Source of the DNA: an uncultured Verrucomicrobiota bacterium
GTDB lineage: Bacteria; Verrucomicrobiota; Verrucomicrobiia; Chthoniobacterales; SZAS-18
Reading direction: 5' to 3'
NCBI GenBank assembly: GCA_937873255.1
Contig: CALMVM010000468.1
Span: forward strand, 1 to 8,552
Length of the DNA: 8,552 nt
How positions within the stretch are numbered: position 1 is the stretch's first letter; the number at the start of each line of letters is the position of its first letter. This document shows, in pieces, positions 1 through 6,489 of this stretch. The position numbers and the translations under genes are program-made. The notes below the pieces were generated by a model. It was not told the origin of the DNA. It was given only the letters and a program-made list of their open reading frames with translations, and made no database searches.

Positions 1-1060
1 CGCCGGCCGTGACTTCCGTGTCGTTCGATGTTTCCACGAAACGCGGGTTCAGCTCGGTGATCCGCAGCGGCCTCGCGCCGTTCGTGCCGGGTTGGAACTC
101 GTACTCGGCCACCTCACCCAAGTATGTACTGCGGCCGATGCGCCCGCGCACCGTGTTGCCGACGCCGTCGCCTCTCGCGCCTTCGTGCAAATGCCAGCTT
201 TCGGGCCGGATCGAGAGCAGCACCGACTCGCCGACGTGCAGGTCCCAATCGGGATCGGGCTTGAGCCCTGTGAACTCGCCCAGCTTCGTTTCGACGCGCC
301 AGTTCTCCGACCCTTCCATGGGTTCCACCGCGCGACCTTCGATGAAATTCGTTTCCCCGATGAAATCCGCCACCACGCGCGAATGCGGCTGCCGGTAAAT
401 CTCGCGCGGCGTGCCGACCTGCGAGAGATGCCCCTTGTCGAGAATCGCCAACCGATCCGCGATGGATAACGCCTCCTTCTGGTCGTGCGTGACGTAGATC
501 GCCGTCAGGCCGAATTCCTTGCACACGCGCCGGATTTCGCCGCGCATTTGCAGGCGCATCTTGGCGTCGAGATTGGAAAGTGGTTCGTCGAGCAGGAGGC
601 AGCGCGGCCGGATGACCAACGCCCGCGCGAGCGCCACGCGCTGCTGCTGGCCGCCGGAGAGTTCGTTGATCTTGCGGTTCGCCAGCGCCGCCATGCCGAC
701 GGACGCCAGCGCCTCGTCCACGCGCTTGACGAGTTCGGCCTTGGGCGTGCGGCGCTCCTCCAGGCCGAACGCGACGTTGCCCGCCACGGTCAGGTGCGGC
801 CACAACGCGTAGGACTGGAACATCATCCCCGTGCCGCGTTTGTGCGGGGGCACGGTACTGACATCCTGATCGTCGAAAAGCACCTGCCCGCTGTCGGGAA
901 AATAAAACCCCGCGATGTGCCGCAGCAGCGTCGTCTTGCCGCAGCCGCTGGGCCCGAGCAGGAAGAACAATTCGCCCGGCTCGATGCGCAGGTTGACGTG
1001 ATCCAGCACGAGATGGTCGCCGAAGTGTTTGCTGAGGTCGCGGATGGTGACGGCGATCAT
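1..1060 (-). CDS. ABC importer ATP-binding protein, iron/polyamine type (partial, 3' end beyond window)
   Basis: This is the nucleotide-binding subunit of an ABC importer, hydrolysing ATP on the cytoplasmic face to drive uptake. 353 residues are visible and the frame stays open to the left edge, so the C-terminus is missing. Seen motifs: Walker A GPSGCGKTT (36-44), Q-loop Q82 in MMFQSYALWPH, signature LSGGQ (134-138), Walker B CLLLDEP (154-160), D-loop SNLD (162-165), switch histidine H192. After residue ~235 comes a TOBE-like region with IRPE (294-297), as in family members regulated or specified by this domain. The sequence style (FQSYALWPHLTV, SNLDAKMR) is closer to FbpC/PotA-type ATPases for iron, polyamines or phosphonates than to classical CysA; the substrate cannot be read from it. 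Partner permeases may lie left of the window. ATG at 1060 fits the normal family N-terminus; no Shine-Dalgarno is visible. It is divergent from the rhomboid gene, 80 bp away. Confidence 0.9.
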   Translation of the reverse strand, partial: MIAVTIRDLSKHFGDHLVLDHVNLRIEPGELFFLLGPSGCGKTTLLRHIAGFYFPDSGQVLFDDQDVSTVPPHKRGTGMMFQSYALWPHLTVAGNVAFGLEERRTPKAELVKRVDEALASVGMAALANRKINELSGGQQQRVALARALVIRPRCLLLDEPLSNLDAKMRLQMRGEIRRVCKEFGLTAIYVTHDQKEALSIADRLAILDKGHLSQVGTPREIYRQPHSRVVADFIGETNFIEGRAVEPMEGSENWRVETKLGEFTGLKPDPDWDLHVGESVLLSIRPESWHLHEGARGDGVGNTVRGRIGRSTYLGEVAEYEFQPGTNGARPLRITELNPRFVETSNDTEVTAG

Positions 1061-1140
1061 GGGTTTTTGTCTTACCCGTAGACCGCCGATTTGTCACGGA
1101 GTTCAATCTGGCGGGCGCGACGGGTTGCAAGCGGGGGCGC

Positions 1141-1833
1141 ATGGCGGACATTGCACGCGTCCCACCCGCGATGTCTTCCGATCGGCTCCCTCCCGACGAA
1201 ACGGCCCGCCCCCGCATCGGCCACCGCGCCGACGTGAACTCCACGTTCATCGCCGGCTGCGTGCTCGTGGCGCTGCTTACCTCCCTCGGCGAGAATCACG
1301 CGCGGCTCCTGCCGCTGTTCATCAGCGACTGGCCCGCGAATGGACCCGAGGCGTTGACGGAGGTGCGTCACGGGGAGGTCTGGCGGCTGTTCACCCCGGC
1401 GTTCCTGCACTTCGGCGTCTACCATCTCATCCTGAACATGATGGCGATGGTCAATCTCGGCGGTCCGCTGGAACGCGTCGAGGGCCCGCGATTTTACCTC
1501 GGGTTCACGGCGCTGGTCGCGCTTTGCAGCAACGTCGCGCAGTATTTTTACACCGGCAGCCCGGCATTCGGCGGGATGTCGGGGGTGATCTTCGGGTTTT
1601 TCGGCTACCTGTGGCTGCGCGCTTGGGTGGACCGCCGGTACGTCCTGCGGCTCCAGCGGCAGGGGATCATCACGACGCTGATCTGGTTCGCATTTTGTTT
1701 CACCGGCTTCCTGCCGATTGCGAACACGGCGCACGCGGTCGGCCTGGGCATCGGCGCGGCGTGGGGAATTCTCAGCGGGCTGGCGGCGCGCCGGCAGGCG
1801 TTGCCCGTGCCCGCGCCGATGGCGGGCAGCTAG
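1141..1833 (+). CDS. Rhomboid family intramembrane serine protease
   Basis: This is a multi-pass membrane protease that cleaves transmembrane segments of substrates inside the bilayer. The 230-residue protein has a ~30-residue polar N-terminus and then about six hydrophobic segments, the compact bacterial rhomboid core. Seen family landmarks: WR at 81-82 in the first loop, H90 with H95 and N99 (H-x4-H-x3-N, the oxyanion region), the GxSG serine box G145-M-S147-G148, and the catalytic histidine H198 in NTAHAVGLGIG. The Ser147/His198 dyad is therefore intact and the enzyme should be active. A second ATG at codon 11 is possible, but the ATG at 1141 has the only purine-rich stretch (GGGGG) near it. 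The gene is head to head with the ABC ATPase and tail to tail with the flavoprotein, sharing stop-codon bases with the latter. No substrate can be inferred from the context. Confidence 0.92.
   Translation: MADIARVPPAMSSDRLPPDETARPRIGHRADVNSTFIAGCVLVALLTSLGENHARLLPLFISDWPANGPEALTEVRHGEVWRLFTPAFLHFGVYHLILNMMAMVNLGGPLERVEGPRFYLGFTALVALCSNVAQYFYTGSPAFGGMSGVIFGFFGYLWLRAWVDRRYVLRLQRQGIITTLIWFAFCFTGFLPIANTAHAVGLGIGAAWGILSGLAARRQALPVPAPMAGS
1830..1833. other. Shared CTAG: overlapping stop codons of two convergent genes
   Basis: The palindrome CTAG supplies both stops: TAG at 1831-1833 on the plus strand ends the rhomboid gene, and TAG at 1832-1830 on the minus strand ends the flavoprotein gene. There is no room for a terminator between them, so each transcript must run into the other gene as antisense before it ends. 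Confidence 0.95.
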
Positions 1834-3287
1834 ATTTCAAACGTCGCCACGCCGCGCGCCGGCACGGGCGGTTGCAGGTCGTGGACGAGTTCGCGCGCGA
1901 GGCGTTGCGCCTGCCGCCGCAACTCGGGCACGGCGGTGGTTTCGTAGAGCGTGCCGCGACGCGGGCTGCCCAACGTGTAGAACGTGCTCGAATAGTTGCC
2001 CGCCATGTTTTCCAATGCGCCGTTCGGAGCGACCTTCAGGCCGAGCAGGAGCGGGTCGGGATGGACGAGGCCGCGCGCGAGCAGGTTGATGATGAGTGGG
2101 TCGTCGAGCTTGCGGTAGTTGGACTCCGGCCCGGTACAGTTCACGACGAGATCGACCTCCAGTTCGCGCGTCTCCTGCGCGACGGTGCGGTAAACGACGC
2201 GCACGCGGTCGCCGGCGTCAATCGTGCGCATGCCCTCGATCCGGCCGGCGTGGCGGATGACGGTGCCGGCCGTTTCCAGTCGCTCGATTTCCTCCAAAAC
2301 GTCCGGCGGCACGCGATGCCGGTGCATCTCCCACCACGAGCGCGCATGGCGCAAAAACCGGCGCTTGTTCGTCAGGTCGAGTCCCTGCCAGAGTTCCGGC
2401 GTGGCGGCGCGCAACGAATCGAGCACCGGCCGCCAATCGATCCCTTCCCTGCCCGCGCGCCTCACCTCCGCGCGCACGCGTCGAAATAATTCCCTGATCG
2501 TGCGCGGACGCTCCGCCCCCGCCGGCAAAAACGCCGGGTACGGCGGCGCGGGCCGGTGCGGCTGCGGCCCCCGGCCATGACGCGAAAGCAGATGGATGTG
2601 GTGCGTCTCGCAACCCTCCTCGCGCATGGCGAGGACGAGGTCGTCCGCCGTCAACGCCGTGCCGAGGATGAGCACTTCCCGCGCGCGTCGAACCCGGTCC
2701 ATGCGTTGCCCGAGCCAGGGTTGTCCGAGATAACATCGGGAACGAAAAATCGCGCGGTCGCGCAACGGCGGGTCACCGGGCGGGAAATTGCCCGGGGCGA
2801 GCACGACCTTGCGCGCGCGGAGGCTTTCGTCGGCGTCCAGCCACACGCGCATGCCGCCGGTGCATTCCTGCACGTCCTGCACGTCGGCGACGATTTTTTT
2901 GAGCACCGTGCCCGGCGCGACCTCGCTTGCGCGGCGTTCGAGGAGTTCGCTAACGTATTGTCCGAACAATGCACGCGGAATGAACTGATCCTTGCGCGCC
3001 GCCCCGACTCCGAACGCCTCGCACAACGCGCGGTGGTGTTCGAGCCAGCGGTAGAAATCGTCGGGGTCATCAACGAACGCGCTCATGCGCGCCGCCGGCA
3101 CGTTGAGCAGGTGCGAGGGACATCGCGTGCCGTACGCGATGCCGCGTCCGAAGTCGGCGCTTTTGTTGATGAGCACGACCTTCAGTGGTTCGCGCGCGGC
3201 GGCGAGGGCGTTAATCGCCACCATGGAACCGCTGAACCCCGCCCCGATGATGGCGAGGTCGTATTCGGGACCGGAAAGGGAATCCAT
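1830..3287 (-). CDS. YdhS-like FAD/NAD(P)-binding protein (COG4529-type)
   Basis: This is a predicted soluble flavoprotein of 485 residues, of the FAD-NAD(P)-binding (NAD_binding_9) kind typified by E. coli YdhS; the reaction is not known for this family. Seen: N-terminal dinucleotide fold with GAGFSG (15-20); GRGIAYGTRCPSHLLN around 48-62, a family hallmark next to the flavin; QFIPR at 101-105; a second nucleotide fold with LILGTALTADD (206-216); the R-SWWEMHRHR stretch (316-325); NCTGPE (383-388), typical of the strand returning to FAD; and a C-terminal signature RRGTLYETTAVPELRRQA (443-460). Length and motif order match the family, so it looks intact. The ATG at 3287 is the natural start, but its leader is made of pyrimidine-rich repeat sequence with no Shine-Dalgarno. 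It follows cysW on the same strand after 116 bp and could be read through from the sulfate operon, although no biochemical link to sulfate is shown. Confidence 0.85.
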   Translation of the reverse strand: MDSLSGPEYDLAIIGAGFSGSMVAINALAAAREPLKVVLINKSADFGRGIAYGTRCPSHLLNVPAARMSAFVDDPDDFYRWLEHHRALCEAFGVGAARKDQFIPRALFGQYVSELLERRASEVAPGTVLKKIVADVQDVQECTGGMRVWLDADESLRARKVVLAPGNFPPGDPPLRDRAIFRSRCYLGQPWLGQRMDRVRRAREVLILGTALTADDLVLAMREEGCETHHIHLLSRHGRGPQPHRPAPPYPAFLPAGAERPRTIRELFRRVRAEVRRAGREGIDWRPVLDSLRAATPELWQGLDLTNKRRFLRHARSWWEMHRHRVPPDVLEEIERLETAGTVIRHAGRIEGMRTIDAGDRVRVVYRTVAQETRELEVDLVVNCTGPESNYRKLDDPLIINLLARGLVHPDPLLLGLKVAPNGALENMAGNYSSTFYTLGSPRRGTLYETTAVPELRRQAQRLARELVHDLQPPVPARGVATFEI

Positions 3288-3290
3288 AAA

Positions 3291-3404
3291 AAGGCAGAAG
3301 GTAGAAGGAGAATGCAGAAGTTAGAATTCTGACAGGAAAAGTTCGAGAGGCATTCTTCTTGTTTCCGCCGCTCCTTCTGCCTTCTGCTTTCTGCCTTCTG
3401 CCTT
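3291..3404. repeat. Inverted AAGGCAG heptad repeats filling the cysW-flavoprotein spacer
   Basis: On the minus strand, starting with the last A of the cysW stop codon, the units AAGGCAG, AAGGCAG, AAAGCAG, AAGGCAG and AAGGAG run in unbroken register (3404 down to 3371). On the plus strand the left part reads AAGGCAG, AAGGTAG, AAGGAG (3291-3310) and then decayed units including AAGTTAG. The two arms 3291-3310 and 3390-3371 are inverted copies matching at 18 of 20 positions, with a 60-bp middle. A transcript from cysW could fold this into a long hairpin. The repeat also forms the entire 5' leader of the flavoprotein gene. Confidence 0.85.
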
Positions 3405-4360
3405 CAAGCGGCCCCCTCCGCCAGTTGGCGGTTGAAGCGCCATTCCAGCGCGGTCTTGAGCGCGAGTGTCACGAGGGCGAGCAACGCCAGCATCGACGCC
3501 ACGGAAAACGCCGCCACCGTATCCTCCTCGTACAGGATCGAGATGTGCAGCGGCAACGTGTTCGTCTGCCCTCGGATGTGGCCGCTGACCACCGACACCG
3601 CGCCGAACTCACCCATCGCCCGCGCGTTGCAAAGGACCACGCCGTAGAGCAGGCCCCAGCGCACGTTCGGCAGCGTCACGCGCCAGAAGGTCTGCCAACC
3701 GTTCGCCCCGAGTGACACCGCCGCCTGTTCCTCGTCGCTGCCCTGCGCCTGCATGAGCGGGATCAATTCGCGCGCGATGAACGGGAAGGTCACGAAGATC
3801 GTCGCCAGCACGATGCCCGGCACGGCGAAGAGGATTTTCACCGGGTGCGCCACCAACCAAGCCACCACCGGGTTGGTCGAGTGCGCGTGCTCGACCAACC
3901 ACCCGGCGTACCACATGCCGAACCAGCTCTGCGCGCCGAAAAGCAGCACGTAGATCAATCCGCTGACCACCGGCGACACCGCGAAGGGCAGGTCGATCAG
4001 CGTGATGAGCAGACTCTTGCCGGGGAAATCGAACTTGGCGACCGCCCAGGAAGCCGCGAGGCCGAAAACGAGATTGAGCGGGACGGCCATCCCGGCGGCG
4101 AGCAGCGTCAGGCGAATGGCTGAGCGGGTATCCGCGTCCTGCAACGCCTGTAGATAATAGCTGAATCCCTTGCGGAACGCCTCGGAAAACACCGCGACCA
4201 ACGGTAGCAGCAGGAAGACGCCGAGGAACAACAGTGCCATCGTCGTAAGCGCGAACGCGCCCCACGGAAACCCATTCCCGGGCAAGCGGCCCGACGCCGC
4301 GCGCACGCGGTTCGCCACGGTCGGCGCGGCGGCCGGCAATCTCTGGACGGTGTAAGCCAT
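3404..4360 (-). CDS. cysW: Sulfate/thiosulfate ABC transporter permease CysW
   Basis: This is one of two inner-membrane permeases of the sulfate importer; it pairs with CysT to form the channel. The 318-residue protein has a ~30-residue polar N-terminus and six predicted membrane helices. Family landmarks seen: [17 protein letters not shown] (121-137), the EAA cytoplasmic loop starting [10 protein letters not shown] (210-219) followed by [15 protein letters not shown] (226-240), which docks onto the ATPase, then [16 protein letters not shown] (245-260) and the TNTLPLHI segment. These match CysW rather than the CysT partner. It is the last gene of sbp-cysT-cysW, 21 bp after cysT, with ATG at 4360 and no Shine-Dalgarno. 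Odd: the periplasmic loop after W150 is about 18 residues longer than in E. coli CysW as I remember it, with two similar pieces WLVEHAH and WLVAHPV, and its DNA holds a perfect 11-bp-arm palindrome. The stop codon leads directly into a heptad repeat. Confidence 0.95.
   Translation of the reverse strand: MAYTVQRLPAAAPTVANRVRAASGRLPGNGFPWGAFALTTMALLFLGVFLLLPLVAVFSEAFRKGFSYYLQALQDADTRSAIRLTLLAAGMAVPLNLVFGLAASWAVAKFDFPGKSLLITLIDLPFAVSPVVSGLIYVLLFGAQSWFGMWYAGWLVEHAHSTNPVVAWLVAHPVKILFAVPGIVLATIFVTFPFIARELIPLMQAQGSDEEQAAVSLGANGWQTFWRVTLPNVRWGLLYGVVLCNARAMGEFGAVSVVSGHIRGQTNTLPLHISILYEEDTVAAFSVASMLALLALVTLALKTALEWRFNRQLAEGAA
3871..3900. repeat. Perfect 11-bp-arm inverted repeat inside cysW
   Basis: GGTTGGTCGAG (3871-3881) and CTCGACCAACC (3890-3900) are exact inverted copies around an 8-base middle, TGCGCGTG. 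It lies in the codons of the extended periplasmic loop of CysW. Past the arms, CCGG (3868-3871 side) and CCCGG (3902-3906) could lengthen the stem with a small bulge. There is no T-tract, so a terminator is unlikely. Confidence 0.8.
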
Positions 4361-4381
4361 TTTGGGTCGACTCAGGTCTGC

Positions 4382-5293
4382 CTAGACCTCGCGGTACGAG
4401 GAAGCCCAACGCTGGAGAATGTTAATCATGAGCAGCAACGCAAAGGAGATGATTAACATCGCGGCAGCGATGACGACGGCTCCCGCGTAGTCCGACTGTT
4501 CGAGTTTCTTGTAGATCGTCAGCGGGACGATCTCGGTCTTGAACGGCAGGTTGCCCGAGATGAATACCACCGAGCCGAATTCCCCGAACCCGCGCGCGAA
4601 CGCGAGCGCGAACCCGGTCAGCAGCGCCGGCAAAATCTCCGGCAGCGTCACGCGCCGGAACGTCTGCCACGGCGTCGCCCCGAGGCTCCACGCGGCCTGT
4701 TCGTATTGCGCATCGAAATCCTCCAGCACCGGCTGCACCGTGCGCACCACGAACGGCAGGCCGACGAACGTTAACGCGATGGTAATTCCCAACCACGAAT
4801 ACGCGGTCTGCAAATGGATCGGCAGGCTGAACTCGAAGTGAGTCAACGGCACCCGGATCGGCGCGCCCGAGAGTGGTTCGCCCAGCCAACCGTGCGGCGC
4901 GTAGATTTGCGTGAGCGCGATGCCCGCCACGGCGGTCGGCAGCGCGAAGGGCAGATCGACCATCGCGTCCACCAATCTCCGGCCCGGAAACCGATACCGC
5001 ACCAGCACCCACGCCACCAGCAGGCCGAACACCACGTTGATGAACCCTGCCACCAGCGACGAACTCAGGCTGACCTTGAACGCGGCGACCACCTGCGGCC
5101 CCGTGATGATCTCGAAGAAGCGCCGCGCCCCGATGTCCCATAACCTCCCGAACGTCGCCACGAGCGGGATCAGCACGATCAGGCTCAGGTACGTCAGCGT
5201 GTAACCCAGCGACAGGCCGAAGCCCGGCAAGATCCGCCGCTGCTTCGGACGCCGCCCGGTCCGTTCGATGGCTGGCTGTCCGCCGGGTCCCAT
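4382..5293 (-). CDS. cysT: Sulfate/thiosulfate ABC transporter permease CysT (CysU)
   Basis: This is the first permease of the sulfate importer, an inner-membrane protein of 303 residues with about six helices. Family landmarks seen: ILPGFGLSLGYTLTYL at the start of helix 1 (21-36), VVAAFKVSLSSSL (68-80), RYRFPGR and DLPFALPTAVAGIALT (113-128), then WLGI (167-170), FVVRTVQPVLEDF (181-193), the EAA loop YEQAAWSLGATPWQTFRRVTLPEI (197-220) that contacts the ATPase, and GFGEFGSVVFISGN with KTEIVPLTIY (252-261). These are diagnostic of CysT. It follows sbp by 23 bp and precedes cysW by 21 bp, so the three are almost certainly one transcript. The ATG at 5293 has no Shine-Dalgarno; the basic ~20-residue N-terminus before helix 1 is cytoplasmic. 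Odd: the loop between GE (138-139) and WLG (167) is about 15 residues longer than in E. coli CysU from memory. Confidence 0.95.
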   Translation of the reverse strand: MGPGGQPAIERTGRRPKQRRILPGFGLSLGYTLTYLSLIVLIPLVATFGRLWDIGARRFFEIITGPQVVAAFKVSLSSSLVAGFINVVFGLLVAWVLVRYRFPGRRLVDAMVDLPFALPTAVAGIALTQIYAPHGWLGEPLSGAPIRVPLTHFEFSLPIHLQTAYSWLGITIALTFVGLPFVVRTVQPVLEDFDAQYEQAAWSLGATPWQTFRRVTLPEILPALLTGFALAFARGFGEFGSVVFISGNLPFKTEIVPLTIYKKLEQSDYAGAVVIAAAMLIISFALLLMINILQRWASSYREV

Positions 5294-5316
5294 GGTGCGC
5301 CGTCGGAGAAATTAAC

Positions 5317-6333
5317 TTACTTCGGCTGATAGATCTGGTCGAAGACCCCGCCGTCGTCGAAGTGTTTCGGCTGCGCCTTCGACCAACCACCGAAAACCTC
5401 GTCGATAGTAAACAGCGTCAGCTTCGGGAATTTATCCGCGTACTTATCGGCGACTTCCTTCAGGCGCGGCCGATAATAGTTGTGCGCGGCGATCTCCTGG
5501 CCTTCGGGGGAATACAGATATTTGACGTACGCCTCCGCCGCCGCGCGGGTGTGGTGCGCGTCCACGACCTTGTCCACGACCGTCACCGGCGGTTCGGCGA
5601 GGATGCTGATGCTCGGGTTGACGATCTCAAACTTATCCGCGCCGAATTCCTTCAGGCTCAGGTAAGCCTCGTTCTCCCACGCGATCAGCACGTCGCCGAG
5701 GTTGCGCTGGGTAAAGGTCGTCGTCGCCCCGCGCGCGCCGGAATCCAGCACGGGAACGTTCTTGTAAAGCTGCGTGACGAATTCCTTCGCCTTCGCCTCG
5801 TCGTCGCCGTTTTTCTTCAGGGCATAGCCCCAGGCCGCAAGGTAGTTCCAACGCGCGCCACCCGAGGTCTTGGGGCTCGGCGTGATGACCTGGATGCCCG
5901 GCTTGACGAGGTCGTCCCAGTCCTTGATGCCCTTCGGATTGCCCTTGCGCACGAGGAACACGATGGTCGAGGTGTACGGCGAACTATTATCGGGCAGACG
6001 CTTTTGCCAATCGGCCGGCACGAGGTTGCCGTTCTTGTTGAGCGAGTCGATATCCGCCGCGAGCGCGAGCGTGACCACGTCGGCTTCCAGCCCGTCGATC
6101 ACCGAGCGCGCCTGCTTGCCCGAGCCGCCGTGCGATTGCTTGACCGTCGCGGTCACGCCGGCCGTGTCCTGGTAGTTTTTGATGAACGCCTTGTTGAAAT
6201 CGACGTAGAGTTCGCGTGTGGGATCGTACGAGACGTTGAGCAGTTCGACACGTTTGCCCTCCGCGTCCTTTTTCTGGCAACCGGCGCTGGCGGCGAGAAG
6301 GAACGCGACGAAAACAGAGAAGATTTTTTTCAT
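5317..6333 (-). CDS. sbp: Sulfate-binding protein, probable lipoprotein
   Basis: This is the extracytoplasmic sulfate (or thiosulfate) receptor that delivers the anion to CysT/CysW. The 338-residue protein begins with a short secretion signal (MKK, then a hydrophobic run) ending SAGC at 16-19; this is an imperfect lipobox (S rather than L/V/I at -3), so it may be lipid-anchored at C19 instead of freely periplasmic. Family landmarks seen: [10 protein letters not shown] (33-42), [11 protein letters not shown] (66-76) with the serine and backbone amides that hold sulfate, [15 protein letters not shown] (82-96), [19 protein letters not shown] (153-171), and [12 protein letters not shown] (213-224). 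The length is normal. Sulfate and thiosulfate binders cannot be told apart by eye. It is the promoter-proximal gene of the operon; the upstream spacer holds a strong palindrome and is insulated by a terminator. No cysA follows. The ATG at 6333 is the only start that gives a proper signal peptide. Confidence 0.95.
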   Translation of the reverse strand: MKKIFSVFVAFLLAASAGCQKKDAEGKRVELLNVSYDPTRELYVDFNKAFIKNYQDTAGVTATVKQSHGGSGKQARSVIDGLEADVVTLALAADIDSLNKNGNLVPADWQKRLPDNSSPYTSTIVFLVRKGNPKGIKDWDDLVKPGIQVITPSPKTSGGARWNYLAAWGYALKKNGDDEAKAKEFVTQLYKNVPVLDSGARGATTTFTQRNLGDVLIAWENEAYLSLKEFGADKFEIVNPSISILAEPPVTVVDKVVDAHHTRAAAEAYVKYLYSPEGQEIAAHNYYRPRLKEVADKYADKFPKLTLFTIDEVFGGWSKAQPKHFDDGGVFDQIYQPK

Positions 6334-6387
6334 GGTGGCGAGGGTTGGAGCGACGAACTTTTGGGCCGGGAAAAGCCGAAGTCAACA

Positions 6388-6412
6388 AAAGTTTACTGGA
6401 TTAGTAAACTTT
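6388..6412 (-). promoter_or_regulatory. Palindrome upstream of sbp, candidate operator
   Basis: AAAGTTTACT (6388-6397) and AGTAAACTTT (6403-6412) are perfect 10-bp inverted copies around a 5-base centre, GGATT. It ends 54 bp before the sbp ATG in an AT-rich patch unlike the surrounding GC-rich DNA, the usual place for a promoter. A TTGTCG (6426-6421, minus strand) could be a -35 just upstream, with the palindrome covering the -10 area, but I see no convincing -10. The simplest reading is a dimeric repressor site controlling sulfate uptake. An Rrf2/CymR-like or TetR-like regulator is possible, but the protein is not in the window. Confidence 0.65.
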
Positions 6413-6433
6413 AATTTGCACGACAATCCCGAC

Positions 6434-6469
6434 AAAGAAAAAGCCCGCCTTGCGGCGGGCTCTGTTTTT
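6434..6469. terminator. Strong intrinsic terminator (usable on both strands)
   Basis: AGCCCGCC (6442-6449) and GGCGGGCT (6454-6461) form a perfect 8-bp GC-rich stem with a TTGC loop. On the minus strand the hairpin is followed by TTTTTCTTT, ending the transcript of the winged-helix gene about 29 bases past its stop and keeping it out of sbp. On the plus strand it is followed by CTGTTTTT, so it would also stop antisense transcription leaving the sulfate operon. Confidence 0.92.
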
Positions 6470-6489
6470 GGATGGTGGTGCGCCATGAA

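Noticed and set aside
1061..1140. Defined divergent promoters between the ATPase and rhomboid genes
   Set aside because: Only weak TTGAAC/TTGTCA-like boxes with no matching -10 at proper spacing; a promoter must be here but cannot be placed.
114..1250. 378-codon open frame on the minus strand over the ATPase gene
   Set aside because: Its peptide is low-complexity Arg/Ala/Gly typical of a shifted frame in GC-rich DNA; the true ATPase frame with all ABC motifs runs from 1060 to the left edge.
1029..2489. 486-codon plus-strand frame across the rhomboid and flavoprotein genes
   Set aside because: It crosses two well-supported genes in another frame and has no recognisable domain.
3288..3403. 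CRISPR array or insertion-sequence ends in the cysW spacer
   Set aside because: Units are only 7 bp with no spacers, and there is no transposase or target duplication; it is a short tandem and inverted repeat.
3871..3900. Terminator inside cysW
   Set aside because: The stem is strong but there is no T-tract on either strand and the reading frame continues with normal CysW sequence.
5362..6414. 350-codon plus-strand frame opposite sbp
   Set aside because: It is the antisense shadow of sbp, rich in Arg/Val/Asp repeats with no motif; sbp matches its family throughout.
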